64,000 nucleotides of DNA from Cercis canadensis (taxonomy: Eukaryota; Streptophyta; Magnoliopsida; Fabales; Fabaceae). Each line of letters opens with the position of its first letter. Position 1 is the first letter of the stretch. Below the pieces are notes generated by a model that made no database searches, was not told the origin of the DNA, and saw only the letters and a program-made list of their open reading frames with translations. Where the stretch lies: contig QAOA01004437.1 in NCBI GenBank assembly GCA_003255065.1, positions 1 through 64,000 on the forward strand. The letters are read 5' to 3'. Shown one piece after another: positions 21,941 to 34,613 of this stretch. The translations under genes and the position numbers were made by a program.

Positions 21941-24900
21941 GAAGAAGAGACTCAACCATGGGAACAACCAAGTATGATATTGAGAAATTCTCAAGCTCCG
22001 ATGACTTCAGGCTATAGAGGATCAAGATGCAAGCAATCCTGGTGCAACAAGGATTGGCTGATGCTTTGAAGGGAGACTCTGCATTTTTTGAGTCTTTATC
22101 CAAGAAAGAAAAGAAAGATTTGATGAAGAAAGCGCAGAGTGCAATAATCTTGTGTCTTAGGGACAAAGCACTGAGGGAGGTAGCCAAAAAACCTTCTGCT
22201 ACGGCAATGTGGCTCAAGCTAGAGTCACTATGCATGACAAAACCCCTTGCCAATCGCCTATTCATGGAGCAGCAACTCTACTCTTTCAAGATGACTGGAG
22301 AAAAAATGCTCATTGATCAAATAGTAGACATCAACAGGATTCTTAATGGTCTAGAGAACATTGAGGTCAAGTTAGAGGATAAAGACAAAGCTCTAATATT
22401 ACTCAGTGTTCTACCTAAGGTGTATGAACATTTCAAGGATGCCATGTTGTTTGGAAGGGAGCAAACCATCACTCTTGAAGAAGTGCAATCCTTAATTTGA
22501 GCAAAGGAACTTCAGAAGAAACAAGAAATGAAGAATGACAACCAGGGAGAGGGACTGAACGTGACAAGGAGCAGACCTGAGAAAAAGAGTTTCAAAACGA
22601 ACAAGTCCAGGTCAAAATCCAAGAACCAGTCACAAACCATGTTCAAGTGCTTCCACTGTCATAAGAAAGGTCATTTCAAGAGGGATTATCCAAAAATAAA
22701 GGGCAAGGAATTCAAGAAACCTCAAGAACTGGGTGATGCTGCCATAGTCACAGATGGTTATGATACTACTGGCGTTTTAGTAGTTTCAAATACTGAAATT
22801 AAGAAGGACTGGGTGATGGATTCTAGTTGCTCATACCATATGTGTCCAAGGAAACACTTTTTTGAGACCATAGAACTAAAAGAAGGTAGAATGGTGCTTG
22901 TTGGCAACAACAAAGCATGCAATGTGCAAGGCATGGGCTCTGTCAGATTAAAAGTGTTCAACGGCCAAGAAATCTTGTTGTAAGGAGTAAGGTATGTACC
23001 AAAACTCAAAAGAAACCTCATATCTATAAGCATGTTTGATAGTTTAGGTTATCTTGCTAAAATTGAGCATGGAGTTATGAGAATTTCTAATGGTGCACTG
23101 ATCATTGCTAAAGGAATTAAGAGGAATGACTTATACATTCTTGATGGCTCTACTGTAATAGCACAAGCTGCTATTGCTAGTCAAACACACATTGATAAAA
23201 CCAAATTGTGGCACATGAAAATAGGACATGTCAATGAGAGAGGTTTAGTTGAATTAATGAAACAAAATCTGTTAAATGGTGATAAATAGATAAATTAGAA
23301 TTTTGTGATCAATGCATATTAGGAAAGGATTAAAGAGTTAAGTTTGGAATTGGTATGTATAATGCAAAAGGGCCCTTCATGTATGCTCACTTAGACCTAT
23401 GAGTTCTAACAAGAACAAGGACTCATGGAGGAGAGTTTTACTTTCTCACCATAATTGATGACTAGTCTAGAAGAGTGTGGATTTATATATTGAAAAACAA
23501 GAGTATCAACCTTTGAGAAATTTAAGGAGTGGCACACCCTAATAGAGAACCAAGTATCAACTAAAGTTAAAACTTTAAGGTTTGACAATGGCCTAGAGTT
23601 TGTTTCAAAGTAGTTTAATGAGTTTTGCAGGAAGCAGGGAATTCAAAGACACAAAATAGTTGCAAGAACTCCTTAGTAGAATGGCATGGCAGAGAGAATG
23701 AATAGAACCATTCTGGAATGTGTCAGATGCACGTTGTTGAGTGCAGGACTTCCTAAAAGCTTCTAGGGAGAAGCTGCTACCACTATTGTACACTTGATCA
23801 ACAAATGTCCATCTTTTGCTATAAGTTTCGAAGAACCAATGGTGCTGTGGAATGGAAAACCTGCAAATGATTCACATTTGAGGGTGTTTGGTGCCTTGGC
23901 CTTTGCTCATGTCAAGCAAGACAAACTTGGAGCACGAGCAATCAGGTGTGCATTCATAGGATACCCTACTGGAGTCAAAGGATACAAACTATGGAGAATG
24001 GAACCTGGTGAGCCTAAGTGCATAGTGAGCAGGGATGTAATCTTTGATGAAACCAGAATGGCCATGCTGAATCAAGACCAAGGAGAATCAAACAACAAGG
24101 AAATTGAGCAAGGGAGTACTCAAATTGAGGTGAAGTTACCAACTCACCATATCACTGAAGAAATAATTCAAACTAAAGAAGAAGTTGTTGTTGAACAACT
24201 ACCTGAACCAGTTTAGAATGAATATTGCTTGGTCAGAGAAAGAGCAAGGAGAAAAATCATACCACCTAAGAGATTTGGCTATGTTGATCTCATATACTAT
24301 ACTCTGAATGTTGCTGAAGAAATCCAACACCCTGGACCTTCAAATTTCAAAGAAGCACTCAAGAGTAGAGACAATTACAATTGGTTGGCAGCAATGACAG
24401 AAGAAATGAAGTCACTGGACAAGAACAAGACTTGGATTATGGTTTATCTACCTAAAAATCATAGGGTAGTAGGCTATAAATGGATCTTTAAAAGAAAGGA
24501 AGGTATTCCAAGTGTTGAGAAGGCTAGATTTAAAGCAAGGCTTGTGGCCAAGGGATTTACACAGGTTGAAGGAGTTGATTTCAATTAAATTTTCACCTGT
24601 TGTTAAACATTGTTCTATCAGAATCCTTTTATCTCTAGTAACTCAGTTTGACCTTGAACTAGAACAACTAGATGTTAAAACAACATTCCTTCATGGTGAT
24701 CTTGAGGAAACCATATACATGCAGCAACCTGAGGGCTTTATTGAAGACAAGAATAAGGTTTGTTTGCTAAAGAAGTCTCTATATGGTTTGAAGCAAAGTC
24801 CTAGGCAGTGATATAGAAGGTTTGATGAATTTCTAATGAAAATGAATTTCCAGAGGAGTAGCTATGACAGCTGTGTTTACATCTTGAGACAGAATGAAAA

Positions 24901-25794
24901 ATCACATATGTAGTTGATATTATATGTAGATGACATTTTAATAGCCAGTTCACGTAAAGACGAAATTGTTAAACTCAAAATTAAGTTAAATTATGAGTTC
25001 GAGATGAAGGAACTTGGAGCTGCCAAGAAAATTTTGAGAACAGAAATCATCAGAGACATATTAAAAGGGGATTTATTCCTATCTCAGCAAGACTACATGA
25101 AGAGAGTAGTTGAAAGGTTCATAATGCATAAGTCTAAACCAGTTACAACTCCTTTGGGGCAACACTATAAGCTTTCTGTCCAACAAGCACCTAGCACAGA
25201 TGAAGAAAGGGCTAGAATGATTGCAATCCCTTATGCAAGTGGAGTTGGAAGTATTATGTATGGCATGGTGTGCAGTAGACCAGATTTGGCATATGTTGTG
25301 AGTGTTGTCAGCAAGTTCGTGGCAGATCCTAGAGCAACACACTGGGAAACTTTGAAATGGGTGCTAAGATACCTGAATGGCTCCTTAGCTTCTAGTTTGA
25401 AGTTTAAGAAAAGACTCCAAGATGAAGAAGCAATTAAGGGATATGTGGACTCAAATTATCCTAGAAATGTTGATACAAGGAAGTAACTGTCAGGATATGC
25501 ATTCACATTATTTGGCTCAGAGGCATGATTGATGAACTTGGAATCATTCAAGATAGTGTCACAGTATACTATGATAGTCAAAGTGTCATTCATCTCTCAA
25601 AACATCAAGTTTATCATGAGAGGTCAAAGCATATTGATGTTAGACTTCATTTGATTCGAGATGTGATTGAGAATAAGGAGGTTTTGGTGGAGAAGGTTGC
25701 ATCAGAAAAGAATCCAGCTGATGTATTCACAAAGTCATTACCTCTAGCTAAGTTCAAGCATTGCTTGGACTTAATAGGTTTCTATGAAGGATAA
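21941..25794 (+). pseudogene. copia gag-pol, multiple stops
   Basis: One polyprotein can be followed with interruptions. Gag begins about 21959 with a TAG in place of tryptophan (L-stop-RIKMQAIL, 22015) and ends in a zinc knuckle CFHCHKKGHFKRDY (about 22660) in which the last cysteine is tyrosine. The protease site reads DSSCS instead of DSGCS (about 22820). The GAG-pre-integrase segment LWHMKIGHVNERGL follows near 23205. Integrase (23330-23800) holds several stops. RT has LYVDDILIASS near 24920, and RNase H ends near 25794 with the DVFTKSLP segment. Both the zinc-binding and the protease catalytic residues are damaged, so the element is dead. Confidence 0.85.
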
Positions 25795-25854
25795 TTCATA
25801 AGAGGGAGAGCAGCACTTGATTGAAATTTTTTGATTTAGAGACGAGGTAGAGAA

Positions 25855-26501
25855 TGTGATGATTTGCTCTATAATAATGTGAACACAAACTACAGACACA
25901 GTCATGTTCACTGATGAGTTTCAGCGTGTCACTTAGATGAGTCTCTGGAATACAGATAGGACCTCAAACATGGTGGGCACTGGTGTCTCATAAATCAATT
26001 ACTAGTTAGTTAATGGCCATAATCAACTAAAGCTAATTGGTTACTAGTTCATATATAAGCATATGATGTGTGCATTCATAGGTCACCCTTTCACTTGAAC
26101 ATTTCTGGCGCTAAGAGAAATCAAAGAAGAGAAGACTTAGAGAGATTGAGAGGAAAGAATAGAGTGAGACTTGGGGTTCCTGTTGGTATCCGCTGCAAGG
26201 AGCAAGAACAAAGGCCAAGGGGTATTCTATTGTAACAAGACTTGATCTTGATTGTGTTAATCATAGTGGAACTGCTCTCTCCCATGGATGTAAGCCAACT
26301 TGACTGAACCATGTACATATATTGTTCATCTTCCTTTTATTTTTGTTTCATTATTTTTTTTTTCTGGTTTGATATATTGTTATCTTGTTTCTGGTGCAAT
26401 TCTTGTTTGACAAGTGTTTGTGATATTGTTGCAATTGCTACTGCTATTCTGGTGTTGCTTGTTGTCCTATTACATTGGTTGTGCAGGTTGAATTTCTTAC
26501 A
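25855..26501 (+). repeat. 3' LTR of copia element
   Basis: 647 bases, beginning after the purine tract GACGAGGTAGAGAA. It differs from the 5' LTR by scattered substitutions and small indels, so the insertion is not recent. Confidence 0.9.
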
Positions 26502-28519
26502 CTCACGATTTTCGTATTCCACTTTTAAAGGAACTTGTTATGCATGTTTCAATATTTGCTATGAATCATATTATCAAGCAGTATGAAATTGCTACATCTA
26601 CAATCGATTTACCAGCTTGCAAAAGACAATTTATGTCAGTTATGGGACTTATGTGTGCACATACAATAAAAGAGAAGAATTTGAGCCATTACAATTACAA
26701 ATGATTCATCAACAATGGAGGCTTGACATAAGGTCATTTTTGGATGATGATATCCTTCAAAGTTGTGAAGAAGACCAATTTAAAAGGCTACTTGTTGAGT
26801 TACAATAGAAATATCAAGAAGGGTCTGTTATGAAGAAAGAAGCTATCCAAATGCACATTTCTCAGCTTGTAAACGCACCTAATCCTTTGCTATGTGAACC
26901 ATTAATCTCATCTCATAAAGACATCCCTCAGGTGCAAAAAATAATAAAAGAACAAGCTCTACAAAGCATGATCCTTCAGCATTTGAAATTGTTGAAAGAA
27001 CACGAAATTGTAGTTCGTGCAAGGGGGTTGGCCACAATAGTTGAACATGTCAACATAAAGCTGAACATTTGATTTCAAATTCTCAATTCTTAATCAATAC
27101 TGAACCACAAGAAAATGACATTATTATAACAGGTTCAAGTGCATCGAATTTCAAGGAAAGAAATTCTTAATATTACACTTCTAATGTAATAATCTTGTTT
27201 CATTTTCTTATAAGTGGAATTTCTTGTATGTTGATTATTTTTTTTTCATTTATTTACCTTTATGTTATTGTAGCCTATCATGTTCAATGATCTATTTGAT
27301 GATAATTTTAGGTATGAAAGGCCTTGTGACGGTTACGGACATGGAGCTTGTGGATGAAGGCCAAAACAAGGAGAGAGTTGATATTCTAGTATGTATCTGC
27401 ATTTTTCATTGATATTGTTCAAACAAAGGCATTATGCAGAAAATTGAAATTTTAATTATGTTTATAATTTATTTTGAGGATTCTTCTTGATGGTGTTGAT
27501 TGCACAAATCCTTCCTCGCAAAACCTCTTCAATTTTATCAACGAAAATTCTCCAAATAAAAGTAATCTAAAATAGCCAGTCCAACAGTCATAGGTAATGC
27601 TGGTGTTTCAGAATGTCTCCAAGTTGAATAAGTTCACTCGTGTTAGTTTCTATACACTTTATGGGTTAATCAAATGATCCTCTAAAATCACATCAATATT
27701 GGCGAGTTTATTCTTTGAGAGTAATTAAAATGTAAGAACACCAATAATGTTTATAATGATTGACTTATTGATTTTCTTTTTGACATCTTGATCAGGGATC
27801 TTCTCTGGAGATATTCATGTATTAGTCTATATCATAATTAAGAAAGATACATTTACTATTTAAGAATGAGATTGGAAATAATTTTAAGAAAAAATGGAGC
27901 TATAATTCATAAGAGTTAGAAAGAGAATATATGATTAGTCAATTTTAAAAACTTTTCATTTTTGAATGAGGGTAATTTAGTTTATATCATATTTAGACAT
28001 TAAAGAGTGTGTGACATTAGCAAACTAGGACGTGGAAATAATAGTTCCCAAAATTAAAGTAGACATAAACACTTTTCCATTATAATGATCTATTAAATTT
28101 TATAGAATTGATTGCATATCTTTTGGTCCCATTGTTACTTGAACCCAATTAGCAAATTAATTATTTTTCTTTCTTGTATCAACCACATTTACCCGTTTAT
28201 CTTTAAATAGTTACCAAAAAATTAAAGTAGACATGAATACTTTTTCAATATAATAATCTATTAAAATTTATCGAACTGATTACATATTTTCTGATCCCAT
28301 TGTTAGTTGAACCTAGTTAGTAAATTAATTGTTTTTCTTTCTTGTATCTGTGGATGTTACGTCTCAAAGGTATCACATACCTCCCTGGTATGTGAGAAAC
28401 CTCCTTGATTAATTTACTAATGATTATAAATGGTCGTTCATTCCTTTAAATAGAATCCAATTCAAAAGTATATGGAGAATTGGTTGATTATANAAAAAAA
28501 AAAAAAAAAAAAAAAAAAA

Positions 28520-28627
28520 AACTTAAACCCTAAATGCTAAAACCTAAATCACAAACCCTAAGCCATACAAGCCTAAAATCTAAACACTAAATCCTAACCT
28601 AAAACCTAAATGCTAAACCCTAAATTG
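28520..28627. repeat. Degenerate telomere-like repeats
   Basis: About a dozen words related to the plant telomere unit CCCTAAA (AAACCCTAAA, AAACCTAAAT, AATCCTAACC, AAACCCTAAGC) occur in a row, following the N and poly-A run. Units are irregular and mixed with other sequence, so this is an interstitial remnant or chance AT-rich drift and not a chromosome end. Confidence 0.6.
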
Positions 28628-29094
28628 TTATATCTTTTAGGAGCCTTCTTTTCTATAACAAAGATCAGCGCCAAGTAAGATAAAATTTAATCGCATAATA
28701 TACATAAAATTCACCTATGCTATCTTCTACAAAGAAATTTGTATATGGTGTCCTTTATATATGATTGTCCTTTATTTGTAAATGTTCAACCCTAAATTGT
28801 TATATTTCTTTTCTATAACCATAATTAGTGCCAAGTAAAGTAGAATTAAATGACATAATATACATTCAATTATGAAATTCACTTCTACTATCTTCTACAA
28901 AGTATTTGTATTTCAATCCAATTCTTCCTCTTATTTTTAAATTCTAAATTATTATTATTATTATTATTAATTATTTGTATTTGCATGGTGACACGTGTCA
29001 AGAATCATGAAATTCACTTCTACTATCTTCTACAAAGTATTTGTATTTCAATCCAATTATTTCTCTTATTTTAAAATTCTAAATTATTATTATT

Positions 29095-29132
29095 AGTTAT
29101 TTGTATTTGTATTTGTATTTGTATTTGTATTG
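29095..29132. repeat. Microsatellite (TATTTG)n
   Basis: About five to six tandem TATTTG/TTGTAT units. ATT trinucleotide runs lie just upstream (28950-28970 and 29080-29092). Confidence 0.8.
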
Positions 29133-29493
29133 TGCCATTTGGACTCATTGAAGTGGTTGTTAGTTGGCAATAAAATATTAATTTTAAATTGTTTTATTTA
29201 CCATCCATGGGCCTACTTGAACTTCCTCATCAATAAATTTAATGTTGTCCTTCCCTAAATGCTAATTCATGATTTACCCAAAACAAAAAAGGCTATGACA
29301 GAACTCGGACTTAAGAACATAAAGAACTATTTGATATTATTATGCTTAGCTACAACTAATGGCCTTAAGCTTTTAAATAGATATAATCTTAAAGATAAAC
29401 TCACAATTATAAGATAAGATAATTACTTCTAAAATTAGGCTAATTCTAACCAAATCTTAACTTTTTTTGACTCTAGTGATCTAAAAATTATAT

Positions 29494-31493
29494 GATGGCG
29501 AAGGGTACGAAGGGTGCAAAGGCGATAGGGAACTCTCCTCCGCCACCCTCGGTGGAGGAAGAGGATTTGATTGCCAGATCTTGTAAGAAAGTTAAGGAAA
29601 GGGGAGAGGCAGAGAATAGTATGGAGGTTGCTCTTCAGGTTTCCGGGGAAGGGGGTGCAGTCAGGGCAACTGAGGAGGACTTGGAGGGCATCAAAGACTC
29701 AACTGAAGAAGTCATGGTTGATGTAGTGGTGGAGTTAGCTTCAGAGTTTGTGGGGGGCCGCTGAGGGTAACCTTAAAGAGTCCTTTGCAGTGGTTTTGGC
29801 TCATGGGAGCTATAAGGATAGTCTAATGGGGGCTCAATGCATAAGAGATGGTGAAGCTAACCCTTAGAGTCATAAAGACTTGGAAGACGAGCTACTGTAT
29901 GGTGACGAGGAAGGTAGCCCTTCTCCTACGACAGATGCGGCTTTTAATCCTTATCCCACAATTGAGGTGTCAATGGAGAAGCATGAAGAATACTGCAAGC
30001 CTTGGCGTCAGTCTCTTATTGTGAGGCTATTGGGCAAAAGGTTGGGCCTCTGTGCTATGTCAAACAAGCTGCAGAAGATGTGGGAGCGAGATGGTACTGT
30101 TCGAGTGGTGGATTTGAACGAGAAACATTTCTTGGTCACATTCTCAAACCAAAGAGATCTCTGTTTTGCTCTAATAGGGGGTCCATGGCTTATTGTGGAT
30201 CATTATCTTGTGGTGCATCGCTGGAGACTTCTTTTTGATCCTAGTGATATGCAGGTCATGCGGTTGCGGTATGGATCAGAATTCCAAGCCTTCCAATAGA
30301 GTTCCACAATGAGAAGTTTCTTTGGCGTGTTAGGTCTCTGTTGGGTACTACCCTAAGGGTAGATAATCCTACTTCTCAGACTTCAAGAGGAAAGTTTGCT
30401 CGTATTTGTGTTGAGATTGATCTTCGTCGTAGGTTGGTGCCCAAATTCCTCTTGTATGGTCGAGAGATAGCCATTAAGTATGAAGGCCTCCATATGGTGT
30501 GTTTTAAGTGTTGGCGTTATGGGCATCGAAGTGAGTCCTGTGTGGTGAGTCATCATCTAGTAGTGTCGGAAGGTGTTGCTGGGAAAGCCACAACAGCAGT
30601 GAAGACAACTGGAACAAAAGCAGCGATGGTTATAGACATTCCAATTACGCATGATAAGGGTGATAATCATGAGGGCAAAAATCGTGGAGAAGAATCTCAT
30701 CACTTTGGCTCCTAGATGCTAGTGCAAAGGCCCTAATGTCACAAGCAAGGAGTTTTTCGGAGTAAATCTGATCAGGTGCTTAAGGAGAAGCCGCAATTTG
30801 AGGAGAGTAAAAGTAATGATATCTCGCATAATAGGGATGGGTCTCGGTTTGATATTCTTGTGAAGAATAAGGGATATGCTCAAGAAATAATAATGCATCA
30901 GAATGAGAATTTGCAGGAGCCATGCATGCATGAGCCACGTGTTATTGCTACAGGCCTCAGTGGGCCCCGCAAATCCATGCAATTATGGGCCAAAACCCTC
31001 GCTACTCTCACGTACAGGCATTAACAAATATACTGGAAGATTTAAACAGGATCATTTGGCTGTGGGCGTGGTCAAGAAAAATGGGTCTCATGCAGGTCAT
31101 GTTAGGAAGAACAATGCCGGTGTTTCACGTATCAAAGGTAGACTGATAAAGAGCAGTTCCTCTGACAAGGAGAATGTGGGGGAGATATTAAATAAAATGG
31201 TGGACCCAGAAGAGAAGAGTTTACCTCGCACTAGCTACTATGATCCGGCGTATCAAGCAGTGCTCAAATCTTTAACTCCTCAAACAAAAAAGGATGTTGT
31301 TAGAGAATTAAACCGTGCCATGCTTCCTTCTTTGCTCATTGTTCCACTAGATGCTCGTTTTGTGGATTCTGGTGAAAGTAGAGTAAGGGAAGTGGCAAAC
31401 CCAAAGCCTTCGGACCTTGCTTCAGTAAAGGGTGGTGAGTTGTTTCCGATGCATGACTTATTAGTCTCAGACACTAGACCAATTTTTTTCTGA
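29494..31493 (+). pseudogene. LINE ORF1 (nucleic-acid-binding, DUF4283 and zinc knuckle), broken
   Basis: It starts MAKGTKGAKAIGNSPPPPSV. A frameshift near 29755 separates an acidic N-terminal part from the DUF4283-like region at 29880-30299 (RLLGKRLGLCAMSNKLQKMW; LIGGPWLIVDHYLVV). A second shift near 30297 leads to 30341-30715 with the CCHC zinc knuckle CFKCWRYGHRSESC (about 30500). Further reading to 31493 lies in other frames and looks like the ORF1 tail. ORF1 proteins of plant L1 LINEs bind the RNA template; this copy could not make a full protein. Confidence 0.75.
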
Positions 31494-31618
31494 CTTAGGA
31501 CGAAGGGATGCTGATGGTGCATCGTTTTCTTCTACCATAGGTGTTTTCTAGTTTCTTCTAGGTTGCTAGGTCTCGGTCCTTCTATTCTTTCATGTTATCC
31601 ATGAATTTACACTAGAAT

Positions 31619-33970
31619 ATGATGGTTTGGGATTGTCGTGGGGCAAGTGGTAGAGGTTTTAATACCTTGGTTAATGATCTCTTAACTAGATTTCGTATCT
31701 CCTTATGGCATTGCTTGAAACCCGTATTAATGGAAGACGAGCTGATGAGTTTATTCATTGCTCTAGGTTTTCTTCTTCTTTTCGAGTGGAAGCATAGGGT
31801 TTCATTGGAGGTATTTGGTGTATTTGGGATCCAGCAGTGTGGCAAGTCTCGGTCCCTAAATCCCATAGACAGTTAGTGCATATGCAGGTCAGTCTTTACT
31901 CTGGAGATCCTTGGTTTCTTACCATTGTTTATGGCAGTCCCACCCCGAGTTCACGTACAGAGCTTTGGCAAGAATTAAGGTCCTTTCATGCAAGAGTTGT
32001 GAGTCCCTGGTGTGTGGCAGGGGATTTCAATGCTCTTCTTCATCCTTCAGAGAAACAAGGGGGGGTGGAAGCTCGTCTTAGTAGTTGTTGAGCTTTCCGT
32101 GAGTGTATTCATGACTGTTAGTTACTAGATGGTGGGTTCTAAGGGCCCTCCTTTACTTGGCAGTGAGGGGGTGTGCGTGAAAGGATTGACAGAGTAGTGC
32201 ACAACATGGAGTAGCGAATTTGGTTTGAAGAAGCAGCTTTTATTCATCTCCCCCATTTTAAATCAGATCATTCTCCGTTGTGGATCCGGTTTGATAACAG
32301 TACCCCTGTTAATCGAGGTAGGAAGCCATTTAAGTTTTTAGCACCCTGGCTTCTTCATGATGATTTTTCAGTTATGGTCCTTCGTTCTTGGAACAGTAAT
32401 GAGGAGTGGGTGTGCAATGTGGACAATTTTACAAAGGAAGCCACTTCTTGGAATTGGGAAGTCTTTGGTCATATCAAGAGGAGAAAGCAGTGGTTATATA
32501 GCAAATTAATGGGTATTCATAATAGTCTGAGCATGGGTTCAAATGTGTTTCTTGAAAATCTTCAGGACAAGTTATGGAAGGAGTTAGATGTTGTTCTCAA
32601 GGAGGAGGAACTTCTGTGGGCTCAAAAAGCTAGATGTAAATGGATCCATTTTGGGGACAAAAATATGAAATATTTTCATTGCACGACTATTATGAGACGT
32701 CGTAGAAATAAAATAATGGCTTTAAAAAATGATCTTGGGGATTGGATCTATGATGAAGGTGATCTTTGTAACATGGCTACTGATTTTTTCAAGAAGCTAC
32801 ATCAGGATGATGGTATTTTTTCTCTTTTTCCGATTTCAAGGTGCTTTCCAAAAGTCTTGGACAGAGACAGGTTTGTGCTCCATAATACTTTTTTCTCTTG
32901 AGGTGGTCTAAGCTTCAATGTTTAGTATGGGAGGGTTGAAAGCCCCAGGTCCGGATGGTTTGCATGCTTTATTTTTCTAGAGTCAGTGGGAGGTAGTTGG
33001 GTCTTCTCTGTTCTCTTTGATTCAACAGGTTATTGAGAATCCTTATAAAATTAAGGACATCAATAGTATGTTGATCACACTGATTCTTAAAATTGAGTTG
33101 TCAGAGTCTATTTCTCAATTTAGGTCTATCAGTTTGTGTAATGTCGCCTACAAAGTGATTACAAAAATTATTGCTACTCACCTTTGAAGAGTAATGCAAT
33201 ACATTATTGGCCCAACTCAGTGTAGCTTCATTCTTAGGCATCAGGGTTCTAATAACATTATTATTGCGCAAGAGGTTATGCATAGTATGAGGCGGAGAAA
33301 GGGTAAGAAAGGTTTCATGTTTATTAAAATAGATTTGGAGAAGGCTTATGACAGGCTGAAATGGGATTTTATTAAGGAAACCTTGGTTGAGATAGGACTT
33401 GAGGAGGAGCTCATTTCTCTAATTTGGTACTGCATTTCTACTTCTTCATTAAATGTGGTTTGGAATGGTTCTAAAACTCAGGATTTTTTTCCTTTTAAAG
33501 GGATTCGACAAGGGGATCCCCTTTCTCCATATTTATTTGTGTTATGTGTGGAAAGACTTTCCCATCTAATCAACTCTGCTACTAATGGTGGGCTTTGTAA
33601 GCCAATTTTTCTTTCTAAAGATGGCCCTCCCTTTTCTCATATTATGTTCGTAGATGACCTCTTCTTGTTTTGAGAAGTTTCGCTAGAACAAGTAGATATC
33701 ATGAATAGCTATCTTAAGTTATTATGTGATAGTTCAGTCTAACAAGTTAGCATCACGAAATCGAGGGTGTGCTTCTCCTCAAATGTGAGCCACACTTGAT
33801 GTCAGGAGTTAGCCAACTCCCTAGGTATAGGTGTGACTTGTGATTTGGGCAAGTACCTAGGAGTTCCTTTGCTTCACAAGCGAAGCTCTAGATCCTCTTT
33901 CAGCTACATTACTGAGAAAGTAATGCAGCGGCTTAGTAGCTGGAAGGCCAATACTCTCTCTTGCAGGTAG
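31619..33970 (+). pseudogene. LINE ORF2 part 1: AP-endonuclease and reverse transcriptase, broken
   Basis: The endonuclease begins WDCRGASGRGFNTLV and includes WCVAGDFNALLHPSEK (the GDFN motif) and the catalytic-end motif FKSDHSPL (about 32258). The linker at 32278-32901 has the plant LINE segment WAQKARCKWIHFGDKNMKYFH. The RT shows APGPDGLHALFF (about 32944), FIKIDLEKAYDRLKWDF, GIRQGDPLSPYLFVL and FVDDLFLF (about 33650) where YADD or FADD is usual. Stops include TAG for tryptophan after LFF (about 32980). The frame is cut at 34061 by copia. Confidence 0.82.
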
Positions 33971-34060
33971 GCTCACTATTTGCCAATCAGTTCTTTCAGC
34001 CATGCCTAATTATGTCATGCAAACCACTTCCCTTCCTTTGAGTGTTTGTGATGATCTAGA

Positions 34061-34336
34061 TGTTGGGGAAGCTAACACAATGAGAAGGAAAACAGTGAAG
34101 GAAAGTGCAGAGAATTTCAGGTGTTCTGCTATTATTTTAGAATAAAAAAAAGGTGCCTACTTATAGGCTTACAAGCAATGTAAACAAAGCAAAATAATCT
34201 CAACTGTGCATATTTTACTGCAACAGTAACAACCTAACTTATTCAGATATTTAAGGAACAGATACAACAAAAACTAGACTAAGTCAAAAAGACCAAGTCC
34301 TACTCCACGTATGCAGCTTTTAATCAATCTTCAACA
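34061..34336 (-). repeat. 3' LTR of copia element
   Basis: 276 bases. On the minus strand it follows the purine tract CAAGGGAGAG. It pairs with 38982-39256 at roughly 96 percent by eye, suggesting a moderately young insertion. Confidence 0.93.
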
Positions 34337-34613
34337 CTCTCCCTTGATTCAAAGTTGCATACACCAAGCAATGATCTGAAGTAAGTATGTTTCTGAGCAA
34401 GAAGTGCTTTAGTAAATATGTCTGCCACCTGTTCTTCAGTACTGCAATACTTCAAGGTTATGATGTCATCAGCTACTAGATCTCTTATGAAATGGAACTT
34501 TATGTCAATGTGCTTTGTCCTCCCATGCAGAGTTGGATTTTTAGCTATCGCAATAGCTGATCTGTTATCACAAAAAATTTGTGTTGCTTCAATTTGTTCT
34601 TGACCCATGTCAG

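Larger units (their letters stand above)
21275..26501 (+). mobile_element. Ty1/copia element inserted in the MULE (TSD CTCAC)
   Basis: LTRs at 21275-21918 and 25855-26501 both begin TGTGATGATTTGCTC and end TTGAATTTCTTACA. CTCAC lies directly before the first and after the second (21270-21274; 26502-26506), a perfect 5-bp duplication. The order gag, protease, integrase, RT, RNase H identifies copia, with a Tork/Tnt1-style gag. A purine tract precedes the second LTR. The presumed primer binding site after the first LTR (TTGATGGCGTCTGTGGGAAG) does not match initiator Met. Coding is broken by many stops. Confidence 0.93.
20021..27072 (+). mobile_element. Mutator-like (MULE/FAR1-type) transposase relic, split by copia
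   Basis: Frames before 21270 and after 26506 form one decayed transposase. Recognisable pieces are the DNA-binding end (NESHNHEPSIDMSGHPY), the first catalytic aspartate in FVMDCTYKTNKYNMPLLDI (about 20630), the second in ILDRQLDLMNAIQVVFP with LLCVWHID (20790-20880), and a third acidic site in SRAEGAHSVLKKYL (about 21120). After the insertion, MGLMCAHTIKE (about 26640) is the SWIM-like zinc-binding end. Stops and frameshifts occur throughout. MULE proteins use a DDE catalytic core and are related to the plant FAR1/FHY3 factors; I favour a transposon over a FAR1 gene because no full frame or exon structure is kept. Its ends were not found. Confidence 0.8.
27073..29493. other. AT-rich intergenic DNA with local duplications
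   Basis: No gene is recognised. Block pairs: 28053-28180 and 28217-28347 (AAAATTAAAGTAGACAT..., about 164 bases apart); 28655-28790 and 28797-28920 (TTTTCTATAAC..GCCAAGTAA..TATCTTCTACAAAG); and 28880-28970 with 29010-29095 (ATGAAATTCACTTCTACTATC). An N at 28493 precedes a poly-A run. ACACGTGTCA near 28991 contains a G-box core (CACGTG), but no gene follows. Confidence 0.5.

Noticed and set aside
20021..27072. A functional FAR1/FHY3-type light-signalling gene
   Set aside because: Several stops and frameshifts, a copia insertion and no exon structure; a MULE relic explains it better.
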